From Tardiphaga sp052076105 (lineage in GTDB: Bacteria > Pseudomonadota > Alphaproteobacteria > Rhizobiales > Xanthobacteraceae), in contig NZ_CP197245.1 in assembly GCF_052076105.1 (NCBI RefSeq), positions 5,084,001 to 5,148,000 of the forward strand: a stretch of DNA of 64,000 nt. Direction: 5' to 3'. Within the stretch, counting starts at the first letter, position 1; each line of letters opens with the position of its first letter. Of this stretch, positions 51,011-60,202 are shown piece after piece. A model generated the notes under the pieces. That model was not told where the DNA came from. It searched no databases and saw nothing but the letters and a program-made list of their open reading frames with translations. A program made the translations under genes and the position numbers.

Positions 51011-52606
51011 ATGCCCCACCAGCCCGCCACGAAGCCCGTCATGATTCCCGGCTCGATCGGCCCGTTCGACGGCATGGATGTGCCGTGGCTGCTGCGCATG
51101 CGTGCGGAAACGCGGCGCGATCACCCCTTTATTATCTGGTCGCCATTCGATGCACCTGCGCGGCCATGGACCTATGGCGAATTTCACGATCGCGTCGGCG
51201 CACTGTCCGCAGGACTTGCCAGACGCGGCATCGTCCAGGGCGACTATGTGCTGATCCACCTCGATAACTGCGTCGAGATGCTGCTGGCCTGGTTCGCCTG
51301 CGTCGAACTCGGCGCCATCGCCGTCACCACGAATACCCGTTCGTCGGTTGCGGAGATCGAATATTTCGCCGATCATTGCGGCGCAGTCGCCGCAATCACC
51401 CAGCCATCCTATGCCGAGCTTGTCGCCACCAATTGCCGCAAATTGCGCTGGATCGCGGTGACATCCCACAACGCCGGCACATCGTCTGAAGGGCACACCG
51501 TCGGCAAGGCCGAGCGGTTCGAATCCCTGTTCGCCGACAGCGCCGAGCGCCCGCGCCGCCCTGTCGATCCCTGGGCGCATTGCAGCGTGCAATATACGTC
51601 GGGCACCACGTCGCGGCCCAAGGCCGTGCTATGGACCCATGCCAATGCGCTGTGGGGTGGCAAGGTGAACGCGGCGCATCAGGACCTGCATGCGTTCGAT
51701 ACGCATATGACCTATCTGCCGCTATTCCACACCAATGCACTGGCCTATTCGATGCTCGCGACACTGTGGGTCGGCGCCTCCATCGTGCTCCAGCCGCGCT
51801 TCTCCGCGCGCCGGTTCTGGTCCGTCGCTACCGAACATCGCGCAACCTGGCTTTCGACAATCCCGTTCTGCATGAAAGCGCTCCTCGAACATGAAGTGCC
51901 GAAGCATCATTTCCGAATGTGGGGTGCGTCGTTCTGCGATCCGCCGGCCTTCGCCAAATTCGGCGTCAAGATCATCGGTTGGTGGGGCATGACCGAGACC
52001 ATCACCCACGGCATCATCGGCGAGGTCGATCAGCCCAATACGCCCATGGCCATCGGTCGCGCCGCAACCGAATACAGCATCCGCGTCACCAATGACGACG
52101 GCACGCCGACCGCCGTGGGCGAGACGGGCAATCTCACGATCAAGGGCATTCCCGGCCTGTCGCTGTTCAAGGAGTATCTGCACAACGAGGCCGCAACCTC
52201 AGACAGTTTCGACGCGAACGGCTTCTTCATCACTGGCGACCGCGTCACGCTACTCGAGCGTGGCTATATCAAATTCGGCGACCGCGCCAAGGACATGCTG
52301 AAGGTCGGTGGCGAGAACGTTGCCGCATCGGAAATCGAACAGATCGTCATCACGGTGCCCGGCGTTCGCGAAGCCGCCGTCGTCGGCAAAAAGCATCCCA
52401 TGCTGGATGAAGTGCCCGTGGTTTTCATCATTCCGCATGCCGGCGTGGCAAATGCACCGCCGGTGCTGCATGACAATGTCATAGCAGCCTGTAAAAGCGG
52501 ATTGGCGGATTTCAAGGTGCCGCGCGAAATCCATTTCGTCGACGAGATGCCGCGTTCGACGCTGGAAAAGGTCGCCAAGGCGGAGCTGCGCAAGCTGCTC
52601 GCCTGA
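51011..52606 (+). CDS. AMP-forming acyl-CoA ligase
   Basis: A 531-residue ATP-dependent ligase. The P-loop-like motif is CSVQYTSGTTSRPKAVLWTHANAL, the middle motif is GWWGMTETITHGIIG, and the C-terminal hinge contains FFITGDRVTLLERGYIKFGDRAKDMLKVGGENVAASEIE with the adenylating Lys in LEKVAKAEL. Close style to crotonobetaine/carnitine-CoA ligase or 4-coumarate-type ligases; the acid is unknown. The ATG at 51011 follows GGAGG; the longer frame is not used. Confidence 0.9.
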   Translation: MPHQPATKPVMIPGSIGPFDGMDVPWLLRMRAETRRDHPFIIWSPFDAPARPWTYGEFHDRVGALSAGLARRGIVQGDYVLIHLDNCVEMLLAWFACVELGAIAVTTNTRSSVAEIEYFADHCGAVAAITQPSYAELVATNCRKLRWIAVTSHNAGTSSEGHTVGKAERFESLFADSAERPRRPVDPWAHCSVQYTSGTTSRPKAVLWTHANALWGGKVNAAHQDLHAFDTHMTYLPLFHTNALAYSMLATLWVGASIVLQPRFSARRFWSVATEHRATWLSTIPFCMKALLEHEVPKHHFRMWGASFCDPPAFAKFGVKIIGWWGMTETITHGIIGEVDQPNTPMAIGRAATEYSIRVTNDDGTPTAVGETGNLTIKGIPGLSLFKEYLHNEAATSDSFDANGFFITGDRVTLLERGYIKFGDRAKDMLKVGGENVAASEIEQIVITVPGVREAAVVGKKHPMLDEVPVVFIIPHAGVANAPPVLHDNVIAACKSGLADFKVPREIHFVDEMPRSTLEKVAKAELRKLLA

Positions 52607-52618
52607 GACGAACCTCGC

Positions 52619-53713
52619 TTATGCGCCGAGGGCTACCGGGCGGAATACCTGTAGCAGTTGCTGGTCGATCTTGTCGCCCATCTGCTCCATGATCTCGAAC
52701 GCCTTGGCATGCGTGAAAGCCATGCGATAGGCGCGCCGTTCAACCAGAGCTGCGTGGATGTCGACGATGGTCATCAAGCGCACGATGTCGCTGATCTGGT
52801 CGCCAGCCAGCGCATCGGGGTAGCCGCTGCCATCCAGGAATTCGTGGTGATGCAGCACCACGTCGAGCATCTCGCGCGGAAAACTACCTTGCGCGACCAG
52901 TGCCTCGAAGCCGAGACGCGGATGCTTGCGGATTTCGAGCGTCTCTTCCTCGGTGAGCTTGCCCGGCTTGTCCAGGATCGCGACCGGGATGAAGGCCTTG
53001 CCCACATCATGGACAAGGGCTGCGCGTGTGAGACGGCGCTGATCTTCGTCGCGCATGCCGAGATGCTGCGCAAAGGCCACCGCGAAACCCGTCACGAACA
53101 GGCAGTGACGATAGCTGTGATTGTGATGACGGCCGACGGCGGCCAGCCATTCGCGCAGCGACGTGCGCTTGATGGCCTTCAGAATCTGGTTCTCGGCCTG
53201 CATCACGTCGTTGAAGGTGAGCGGCACGCCGGCGGGCAACTTCTCGAATATTTTGACCATCACCGCATGGGCGGCTTCGACGCCACGATTCAGCGCCTTG
53301 CCGCGGGTGGAGAAGTCTTCGTCATGCGGGTTCGGGAATGCAGCACGGATGCGTTGCATGACGCCGCGTGCATCGAACGGCCGCGCAATCGTATCGGTGG
53401 CGCCAAGCGCCCAGGCCTGCATCGATCCGTGATGCAGCGAGTCAGCCAGCACGAACAGGCGCGGTATCGCTTCATAGGATTTGTGGCGCAGCTTGTTGCG
53501 CACCCGCTGCACGGCCTCCGCCGAGCGCAGATTGATATCGACCACGATACCCGACAGCTCGCCGGGCGGCATCTCCGGAATGGCCGACGTTGGGACAACA
53601 TCGACTTCGCCGACCTTCTGCAGAATATCGACGAGTTCGCTGCTGCTATCGCTGCGGTCCGATGCCAGAAGCAGTCGGCGGCGCGCCGGCGATTGTTTGA
53701 CTGAAGCGGTCAT
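52619..53713 (-). CDS. HD-GYP cyclic-di-GMP phosphodiesterase with receiver-like domain
   Basis: A 364-residue protein. The N-terminal 130 residues look like a degenerate response-regulator receiver (LLLASDRSDSSSELVDILQKVGEV; GIVVDINLRSAEAV; a RPFDARGVMQRIR end). The HD-GYP domain (about 195-360) has HDVGK (235-239) and HHHEFLDGSGYP (288-299), so the metal and GYP residues are kept. HD-GYP enzymes cut c-di-GMP. A link to the flagellar locus is plausible but not shown. Confidence 0.88.
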   Translation of the reverse strand: MTASVKQSPARRRLLLASDRSDSSSELVDILQKVGEVDVVPTSAIPEMPPGELSGIVVDINLRSAEAVQRVRNKLRHKSYEAIPRLFVLADSLHHGSMQAWALGATDTIARPFDARGVMQRIRAAFPNPHDEDFSTRGKALNRGVEAAHAVMVKIFEKLPAGVPLTFNDVMQAENQILKAIKRTSLREWLAAVGRHHNHSYRHCLFVTGFAVAFAQHLGMRDEDQRRLTRAALVHDVGKAFIPVAILDKPGKLTEEETLEIRKHPRLGFEALVAQGSFPREMLDVVLHHHEFLDGSGYPDALAGDQISDIVRLMTIVDIHAALVERRAYRMAFTHAKAFEIMEQMGDKIDQQLLQVFRPVALGA

Positions 53714-53927
53714 ATGCCCTCGATCTATTGCGACGAACGGGCCGCAAGCAGGACATACATACCTCGAAACTCGGTTCCTGAAGCTTAATGGGTATTGTTA
53801 ATGCTTCCTGATCGGGGCCGGGAAGCTTTCATTCCGGCGGATAGCGCTATCAGTCAGTTAGGGCCTTCGTGAAAACTTTAAGCAATGCCGCCTTGCGCCG
53901 GTATCCGATCCGGAAAACAATCGCGCC

Positions 53928-54269
53928 ATGAAGATTTCCGCATTTATCGCTGGCTTCGCGGCTGCCCTCGCCCTGGCACCTCCCGCATATTCGCAGCCTG
54001 GCGGAACCGCGCCGGATTTGCCCTTCACCGCCACGCTGTCAAACGCCACCCCGCTGGCCTTCGGCATGGCAACGGCTGAAGCCGCCCGCGCCCTGGATAC
54101 GCCACTGGCCTATATCAGCGGCCGGCCGGGGCATGAGATCTATCTGGCGATCCGTACCTTCGGCGGCAGCGGCTTCTTCGATCGCCGCGACCGCCTCTAT
54201 CTCCAGTTTCGCAAGGGACGCCTGACCGGCTGGAAGGGCGACTGGGGCCGGAACTGGATGTGGCAATAG
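53928..54269 (+). CDS. Small exported protein of unknown function
   Basis: A 113-residue protein with a signal peptide (ISAFIAGFAAALALAPPAYSQ). The mature part has YISGRPGHEIYLAIRTFGGSGFFDRRDRLYLQFRKGRLTGWKGDWG, which looks like a small SmpA/OmlA-like two-layer fold, but I do not recognise a family with certainty. About 63 bases upstream of the dienelactone hydrolase gene, same strand. Confidence 0.65.
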   Translation: MKISAFIAGFAAALALAPPAYSQPGGTAPDLPFTATLSNATPLAFGMATAEAARALDTPLAYISGRPGHEIYLAIRTFGGSGFFDRRDRLYLQFRKGRLTGWKGDWGRNWMWQ

Positions 54270-54332
54270 CCGCTTTGTGAGTGGACCAGCACTGCCGTCC
54301 GCGCCAAACAGACCTCACCCCTCAACAACGAT

Positions 54333-55019
54333 ATGGAATACCCCGTGGGACAAGATATCACGCTGACCGCATCTGACGGCTTCAAACTCGGCGCCTACCG
54401 CACCCAGCCTGAGGGCAAGCCCAAGGGCGCCGTGGTGGTGATTCAGGAAATCTTCGGCGTGAACAACCATATCCGCACGATCTGCGATCGCTTCGCCGTG
54501 CAAGGCTATGTGGCGGTGGCGCCCTCGATCTTCGATCGCATCGAGCCCAATTTCCAGTCCGGCTACTCGCCCGAGGAAGTAGCCATCGCCCGCAAGTTCG
54601 TTGCCAATCCGGATTGGCCCGCGATGCTGCGCGATACCCAGGCCGCGATCGATTCAGTGAAGGATGTCGGCAATGTCGGCATTATCGGCTTCTGTCTCGG
54701 TGGCAGCGTCGCCTTCGCCGCTGCCACGAAATTGACCGGCCTCAGCGCCGCCATCGGTTATTACGGTGGCGCTATCGTCCGTTTTGCCGACGACAAGCCG
54801 ACCGTGCCGACACAACTGCATTTCGGTGAAAAGGATCACGGCATTCCGCTCTCGGACGTCGAGACCATTCGCGCCAAGCGACCCGATGTCGAGATCTTCG
54901 TTTATGACGGCGCCGAACATGGCTTCAATTGCGACCAGCGCGCCAGCTACAACAAAGCCAGCGCCGACCTCGCCAGGGAGCGCAGCCTGGGCTTTCTCGC
55001 CAAACATCTGGTGAAGTAG
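54333..55019 (+). CDS. Dienelactone hydrolase family protein
   Basis: A 228-residue alpha/beta hydrolase. The Cys-type triad is visible: Cys121 in GFCLGG, Asp168 in GEKDHGI and His196 in AEHGFNCD, with Glu39 in VIQEIFGVN before the nucleophile as in carboxymethylenebutenolidase. It opens dienelactones in chlorocatechol or related breakdown, or acts as a general esterase. No catechol pathway genes are adjacent. Confidence 0.9.
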   Translation: MEYPVGQDITLTASDGFKLGAYRTQPEGKPKGAVVVIQEIFGVNNHIRTICDRFAVQGYVAVAPSIFDRIEPNFQSGYSPEEVAIARKFVANPDWPAMLRDTQAAIDSVKDVGNVGIIGFCLGGSVAFAAATKLTGLSAAIGYYGGAIVRFADDKPTVPTQLHFGEKDHGIPLSDVETIRAKRPDVEIFVYDGAEHGFNCDQRASYNKASADLARERSLGFLAKHLVK

Positions 55020-55118
55020 GAGACGCGACCGCGTCTCTCCTCGTCATACTTCTGGTGTCATCGCCCGGGCGATCCATTATGCCTTGTCACCAGGGCTGAT
55101 CACGATCCCTTGCGTTTA

Positions 55119-55146
55119 CTGACCACCCGATTTCGCGGGTGGTCAG
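55119..55146. other. Strong hairpin downstream of the second TctC-type gene
   Basis: An 11-bp stem (CTGACCACCCG/CGGGTGGTCAG) with a six-base loop. It lies between the stops of two convergent genes and has no T tract on either side, so it may be a weak bidirectional terminator or a 3' stabiliser. Confidence 0.45.
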
Positions 55147-55169
55147 AGCCGAGACCGGCCCGGGCCAAC

Positions 55170-56168
55170 TTACTCGCCCTTGACGCCTGCGGTCTTTGCC
55201 ACCGTCGCCCAGCGATCGAAGTCGCGGCGCAAGCTCTTCTCAAACGACTCGGGGCTGTCACCGACGGGAACGAGATTAACCGCCTGCAGGCCGGCGGTCC
55301 CTTCCGGCGAATTAATGATGCGCCCCAGCTCGGCGGACAATTTGTTCACGATGTCCTTCGGCGTCGCTGCAGGCACGAAGATGCCGACCCAGCCTTCAGC
55401 CTCGAAACCGGGATAGCCGAGTTCAGCCATGGTCTGCACATTCGGCAGCTTGGGCTTGCGCTTCTCGCCGCCCACGGCGAGCGGACGGATCTTGCCGGCT
55501 TCGAGCTGCGGTCCGGCCGTGGTGAAGTCGAGGAAGGCCGCCGTGACCTGATTGCCGAGCAGATCGTTCAAGAGCGGCGCCGCACCGCGATACGGCACGT
55601 GGGTCATATCGATGCCGGCATTCTTCTTCAGGAGCTCACCATAGAGATGCGACGTGGTGGCATTGCCGAACGTGCCGTATGGATATTTGCCGGGGCTCGC
55701 CTTGGCGAGATCGACCAGCTCCTTCACGGATTTCATCGGCTGTGCCTCGGGAACGACGAGCACGATCGGGGAGATCGCGACCTGCGTGACCGGCGCGAGA
55801 TCCTTGAATGCGTCGTAAGGCAGTTTCGACATCAGGCTTGGCGCCTGAATGATCTGCGTGATGGCAACGAGCACCGTGTAACCGTCGGCCGGAGCCTTGG
55901 CGGCAAAGTCGTTGCCGATCACGCCACCGGCGCCCGGCTTATTGTCGACCGTGACGGTCTGCTTCCAGGATTCTTGCAGCTTTTGCGCCAGCAGGCGCGC
56001 GGCGACATCGGTGGCACCACCGGGCGCATAGGGCACGACGAAAGTGATGCGCCGATCGGGATAGGATTGCGCCGTCTGCGCAGATGCTTGCGACGACACC
56101 GCTCCCAGCGCCACGATGGCTGCCAGAGCGACGCCGCGCATGGCCTTGATCGACGGACTCGTCTTCAT
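55170..56168 (-). CDS. TctC/Bug-type periplasmic binding protein (second copy)
   Basis: A 332-residue exported binding protein with signal peptide (GVALAAIVALGAVSSQASAQ) and core YPDRRITFVVPYAPGGATDVAARLLAQKLQESWKQTVTVDNKPGAGGVIGNDFAAK. Same family as the copy at 49333 but clearly diverged, so likely a different ligand. No membrane subunits of a TTT transporter nearby. Confidence 0.9.
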   Translation of the reverse strand: MKTSPSIKAMRGVALAAIVALGAVSSQASAQTAQSYPDRRITFVVPYAPGGATDVAARLLAQKLQESWKQTVTVDNKPGAGGVIGNDFAAKAPADGYTVLVAITQIIQAPSLMSKLPYDAFKDLAPVTQVAISPIVLVVPEAQPMKSVKELVDLAKASPGKYPYGTFGNATTSHLYGELLKKNAGIDMTHVPYRGAAPLLNDLLGNQVTAAFLDFTTAGPQLEAGKIRPLAVGGEKRKPKLPNVQTMAELGYPGFEAEGWVGIFVPAATPKDIVNKLSAELGRIINSPEGTAGLQAVNLVPVGDSPESFEKSLRRDFDRWATVAKTAGVKGE

Positions 56169-56394
56169 CTATTCCCCCTCCAAATCTGATTGCGCCGACA
56201 TAGCGGCGCTCCGGCGAGTTGGCCTCGCTTGCCCATTGCTTACAGTGCGGAAGACGATTCTGATACAGCGCAGCGCGTGTCGTGACGCCGATGCGCCCAT
56301 ACATCGCAGCCTTTAATTATCGGGAGCACGTCGACCTATTCCGCAAAGCGGAGAAAATCACGCCTGAGGTGACGACGGCGCTTGATACGCGCGA

Positions 56395-57051
56395 TCAGAA
56401 CCAGCGTTCGCTGACCAGCACAGTATCGCCGGGATTGATCGGCGTACCCAACGGCACTACGGCGCGATACGAGCCCTCGATAGTGGTGTGGGTCAGCGTG
56501 ACTTCGTCACGCTTGGCGCGCGGTGAGAAACCGCCGGCAATGGCGATCGCGCTCTCGACGCTCATATTGGGCACGTAAGGATACTGTCCGGGAGCGGCGA
56601 CTTCACCGAGAATGAAGAACGGACGGTAGGCTTCGATTTCGACAGCCACCGACGGTTCACGAATGAATCCGTTACGCAGGCGACCGGTGATGCTCGCGGC
56701 CAAGGCAGCGGGTGTCATGCCGCGCGCTGGCACGCGGCCGATCAGCGGCATGGTAATCGCGCCACCGGCATCGATGGCGTAGGAATTGGTGAGACCTTCC
56801 TGGCCATAAACCACGACGCGCAGCTTGTCGCCGGCATCGAGCTTGTACTGCGCATCATAGGTCGAGACCGGGGGAGCATAAGCAACCGGCACTGCTGCCG
56901 GCCCGTAACCCGGGCGACCGTAAGCAAGGGTATCGAGATCGGCAGCGGGCGCAACCACTGCAACAGGACCCGGTCTCCGCATGCAGCCGGACAATGCCAG
57001 CGCGGCAACCGCGACAATCATGGGCAGACGAAACGCGCGGGCAGACGACAC
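56395..57051 (-). CDS. Polysaccharide export lipoprotein (Wza/OPX type)
   Basis: A 218-residue outer-membrane lipoprotein: lipobox LSGC near residue 20-23, then a PES-type domain (YKLDAGDKLRVVVYGQEGLTNSYAIDAGGAITMPLIGRVPARGMTPAALAASI) and one SLBB-like domain (YRPFFILGEVAAPGQYPYVPNMSVESAIAIAGGFSPRA). It would form the outer-membrane exit for an exopolysaccharide. Shorter than Wza (about 380 residues). No wzc, gumC or polymerase gene is adjacent. Confidence 0.88.
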   Translation of the reverse strand: MSSARAFRLPMIVAVAALALSGCMRRPGPVAVVAPAADLDTLAYGRPGYGPAAVPVAYAPPVSTYDAQYKLDAGDKLRVVVYGQEGLTNSYAIDAGGAITMPLIGRVPARGMTPAALAASITGRLRNGFIREPSVAVEIEAYRPFFILGEVAAPGQYPYVPNMSVESAIAIAGGFSPRAKRDEVTLTHTTIEGSYRAVVPLGTPINPGDTVLVSERWF

Positions 57052-57133
57052 TGGACATATCCCTCATAGAGGCAGCTTCGGTTCTGGCCTGTTATGGTTA
57101 AAATTCCGTTGTCATGGCCTTCCATCAGGCAGC

Positions 57134-57170
57134 AAAAACCCGCCTCCGGGAATTCCGAAAGCGGGCTTTT
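57134..57170 (-). terminator. Probable terminator after msrA (minus strand)
   Basis: A GC-rich outer stem (GCCCGC/GCGGG) with a smaller inner stem, ending in TTTTTGCTG in the msrA direction; about 34 bases after the msrA stop. Confidence 0.65.
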
Positions 57171-57203
57171 GACGTTGTTTATCTACACTTAGCCGTGGTC
57201 AGG

Positions 57204-57860
57204 TCAGGCCGTGACGCCGACCCCGATCGGGCAGGACACACCGGTGCCGCCGAGACCGCAATAGCCGCCAGGATTCTTCGCCAGATACTGCTGGTGATAG
57301 TCCTCGGCGAAGTAGAAATTCCCGGCCGGCGCGATCTCGGTGGTGATGGTGCCGAGGCCCTTCGCCGACAGCGCCTTCTGATATGCCGCCTTCGACGCGG
57401 CAACGGCATCGCGCTGCGCGTCATTGAAGGTGTAGATCGCGGAACGATATTGCGAGCCGATATCGTTGCCTTGGCGCATGCCCTGGGTTGGGTCGTGGCT
57501 TTCCCAGAACGTCTTCAGGAGTTGCTCGTAGGAAATCTTCTTCGGATCGAAAACGACCAGCACCGCTTCGGTGTGACCGGTACGGCCCGAGCAGGCCTCT
57601 TCATAGGTCGGGTTCGGCGTGAAACCGCCGGCGTAACCGACCGCCGTCGTATAGATGCCATCACCGAGCTCCCAGAACTTGCGCTCGGCTCCCCAGAAAC
57701 AGCCAAGCCCAAACACCGCCCGCTCAAGGCCTTCCGGATAGGGTGGCTGGATGTTGCTGCCATGGACGAAGTGATGTTTGGCAGTGGGGATCGGCGTATC
57801 GCGACCGGGCAACGCTTCGGCAGCGGTCGGCAATGCAGTGGTTTTACGCATGAACAGCAT
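57204..57860 (-). CDS. msrA: Peptide methionine (S)-S-oxide reductase MsrA
   Basis: A 218-residue MsrA. The catalytic Cys54 is in FGLGCFWGAER; family blocks GYAGGFTPNPTYEEACSGRTGHTEAVLVVFDP and SQYRSAIYTFNDAQR follow, and the C-terminal resolving Cys are in GGYCGLGGTGVSCP. It repairs oxidised methionine in proteins. The long N-terminal part (about 50 residues) matches the longer MsrA form. An ATG three codons in is an alternative start. Confidence 0.95.
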   Translation of the reverse strand: MLFMRKTTALPTAAEALPGRDTPIPTAKHHFVHGSNIQPPYPEGLERAVFGLGCFWGAERKFWELGDGIYTTAVGYAGGFTPNPTYEEACSGRTGHTEAVLVVFDPKKISYEQLLKTFWESHDPTQGMRQGNDIGSQYRSAIYTFNDAQRDAVAASKAAYQKALSAKGLGTITTEIAPAGNFYFAEDYHQQYLAKNPGGYCGLGGTGVSCPIGVGVTA

Positions 57861-58045
57861 GGATCATCTCCCTGCGCGCTCGCGAACGAAGTGGACTCCG
57901 GTTCGCTGGACGAACACGCACCTCTGAGGGCCAACAACGCCGTGCCGACAGAACCGGATTCACTCCTGCCGCGGCGCGTATCTCAAGTGGCAATATAGGT
58001 ATCTACGACGGAAACGGCAGGTCTGTTACGCCACTGGTGCGCCGT

Positions 58046-58360
58046 TCAGTTCCGCGAATAACCGATCAGCGGCTTGCTTGGCCGGAACAGCAGCATCAGC
58101 ACGATGCCGAGCACGCCCATGACGGCCCAGGCCGGCTGGTTGAGCAGCAACTTGAGAAGCCCGCTGAGAAAAGGCGCATTGGCATCGATCAATGCCTGGA
58201 AAGAGCGCTGGCTGGCCTGATTGATGTCGTTCCAGAACTCCCCGAGCCGGGTCAGCCGCAACGCCTGATCGGCAATCGAGCGTGCACCGTCATAGACCAG
58301 GAATACGAACCCACCAGCCAGCAGTAACAGCCCTATCAGGCGGAAAAACCCGCGGATCAT
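58046..58360 (-). CDS. Small conserved membrane protein
   Basis: A 104-residue protein with two membrane segments (FFRLIGLLLLAGGFVFLVYDG near 4-22 and AWAVMGVLGIVLMLLF near 78-93) joined by a helix (WNDINQASQRSFQALIDANAPFLSGLLKLLLN). The function is unknown. The ATG at 58360 has GAGGGGATT before it; the frame reaches much further up but only as antisense to the rpsT leader. Confidence 0.75.
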   Translation of the reverse strand: MIRGFFRLIGLLLLAGGFVFLVYDGARSIADQALRLTRLGEFWNDINQASQRSFQALIDANAPFLSGLLKLLLNQPAWAVMGVLGIVLMLLFRPSKPLIGYSRN

Positions 58361-58708
58361 CCGAATCCCCTCATCGCTCTCACCCCCGGCAATACCGGGC
58401 AAACCCGAGAAATTCAACCTCTTCAGCAACTTAACCGCCGCTCTGTGGCTGTTTTCCGTCCAAAAGCACAGCCGGAAAGCGTTGACGGTGGAAATTGGGC
58501 ACTCTATAAGGAGCGCCAATGGCGGTGGGCGCAATCCCGCCGCCGCTGTTCTTTGAGCGGCGCGCCCCGTGAGTTGCGTGAGCTTTGCCGCTCCGGGGAT
58601 AGCATTTTCAGGAACACCCCGGAAACAGATCAGCGTTGGCCGCAGTCGAGCGGCAAACGTCAATCAGCCCGGCGCCCGAGACGGGACGCTGCTGAAGGAT
58701 AGTGAGAT
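58361..58708. other. Divergent gap with the rpsT promoter and leader
   Basis: About 350 bases between the membrane-protein gene and rpsT. It contains a clear sigma-70 promoter for rpsT and then a leader of about 190 bases with no gene. Long frames here are shadows. Confidence 0.6.
58482..58510 (+). promoter_or_regulatory. Sigma-70 promoter of rpsT
   Basis: TTGACG, 17 bases, then TATAAG: near-consensus -35 and -10 boxes at ideal spacing. The start of transcription would be near 58517, which leaves a leader of about 190 bases before the rpsT start. Confidence 0.7.
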
Positions 58709-58975
58709 ATGGCCAATACGACCTCCGCCAAGAAGGCGACGCGCAAGATTGCCCGCCGCACCATCGTCAACAAGTCCCGCCGCACCCAGATGCGCGGTGC
58801 AGTCCGCACCGTTGAGGCGGCGATCAAGAGCGGCGACCGCGAAGCGGCGCTGAAGGCAATGAAGCTCGCCGAGCCTGAACTGATGAAGGCTGCTCAGCGC
58901 AACCTCGTTCACAAGAACCTCGCGAGCCGCAAGGTCTCGCGCCTCGTTCATCAGATCGCGAAGCTCGCGCAGTAA
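58709..58975 (+). CDS. rpsT: 30S ribosomal protein S20
   Basis: An 88-residue basic helical protein: MANTTSAKKATRKIARRTIVNKSRRTQMRG then the helical bundle ending LVHQIAKLAQ. S20 binds 16S rRNA early in 30S assembly. GAAGGA lies about nine bases before the ATG, and a strong terminator follows. Its place before dnaA matches related genomes. Confidence 0.98.
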   Translation: MANTTSAKKATRKIARRTIVNKSRRTQMRGAVRTVEAAIKSGDREAALKAMKLAEPELMKAAQRNLVHKNLASRKVSRLVHQIAKLAQ

Positions 58976-58996
58976 TCTGACGACAACATTCTTTCT

Positions 58997-59025
58997 AAAA
59001 GCCCGGCTTCGCGCCGGGCTTTTTT
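58997..59025 (+). terminator. Rho-independent terminator after rpsT
   Basis: A stem GCCCGGC/GCCGGGC flanked by AAAA and TTTTTT with a five-base loop, about 20 bases after the rpsT stop. Classic form. Confidence 0.93.
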
Positions 59026-60202
59026 ATGCCGCAATGCGCTCGCGCTATCGCGTCACAAATTCTGATGAAGCGCAAAGACGGCTGCATGCTTGCATGATGC
59101 GTGTCTCGTCATGTCTCTTCAACGACACGGCAGGAACAGACAACGCATCAAAGCGAGCCCCAATCCGCTCTATTGCTTGCGTCAGCGCGATTCCGAAAAA
59201 GCAAGCGCCTCTCGCCGCGATACTGAGTCCGATGTCTAGGGTTACCCTGACTCAACGCACAGAAAAAAACGCGCGGCACTAATCACTTATCGGCATAGCG
59301 AAGCGAACCAGTTTGAAAACGAGGACTCGCTGCCTTCATTCGTAAATGAATTATGAATTTCTTTTTTCGCTGGATCGAATCTGCAACGGCACTGTCACAT
59401 TACGATTCAGCGCGTTGATTCAAAACCTTGACGCATCGTCAAAAAAATCACGACGCGTTCCGCGCGGCGCAAGTGAGGCTTTTGCGGGGCATCTCAAAAA
59501 TGATTCCGTTGCGAGAAACCGGGCGTGCTGTATTTCTTAAATCACTCGCGGCGCCCGCGGTTCTTGAGATCAGAGCGATTTAAGAACCAGGACGGACCTT
59601 AGGATCAGCGACGGTCTTCAGGTTAGCGACACCTTCCAAGCTTTGATCGGATCGCAGCCCATAGCAATATGGGAAGGGTTGTTCTGTGTCGAAATTTCTC
59701 GGGCATCCATTCGGATGCTTTGAAAAGAAATGCGCACCGGCCAATCGCAACCAGCAAAGCTGACGGTGCGGAAGTAAGCGGGCAGGCGAGCGGGCAAGAC
59801 GACGACACGGGAATGCGACTGAACGAGTTTCGATGTTCAGCGTTGCGGACTGACTTTGAACCACATGTGAACTGACATCTTGCCGCGAGCGACCGCGGCG
59901 AGCGGGGGAGGACTTATGCGCAAATCGACCACGACAGCATTCCAGCGACAGCGATCTGCGTCTCGTTCAGATATGGCGGCGACCCGCACCTCCGCCCACG
60001 CTCCCGACAGACCGTCCAGTACGCGCTGACCTCGCGACGAGGTCCTCTTCGACATCACTGATCTGATCTCGGCCGGAAGGCCGTTTGCGGAGCTGTGCCC
60101 GAGGACGACGCGTCACACGAGGTCACCCCGCGTCTTCATACGCGGACATTCAATCGGCAGCGGTGTGCCGGACACTTACTCTATCTGAAAAGCTCTCTGA
60201 CA
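59026..60202. promoter_or_regulatory. 1.2-kb gap upstream of dnaA with a GANTC cluster
   Basis: I find no gene in this region. It holds AT-rich stretches (around 59341-59440) and eight GANTC sites between 59189 and 59504, listed in the findings. I see no perfect DnaA box (TTATCCACA); the nearest form, TTATCGGCA at about 59288, has two mismatches. Likely the dnaA promoter region; a replication origin is possible but unproven. Confidence 0.55.

Noticed and set aside
55018..55042. Short dyad after the dienelactone hydrolase gene (GAGACGCG/CGCGTCTC)
   Set aside because: Very short loop and no T run; not enough for a terminator call.
55110..56189. Plus-strand frame opposite the second TctC-type gene
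   Set aside because: Antisense shadow; the binding protein on the other strand has a signal peptide and full family match.
59026..60202. Firm call of the replication origin
   Set aside because: No perfect DnaA boxes seen; dnaA and the origin can be apart in Alphaproteobacteria. Kept only as a possibility.
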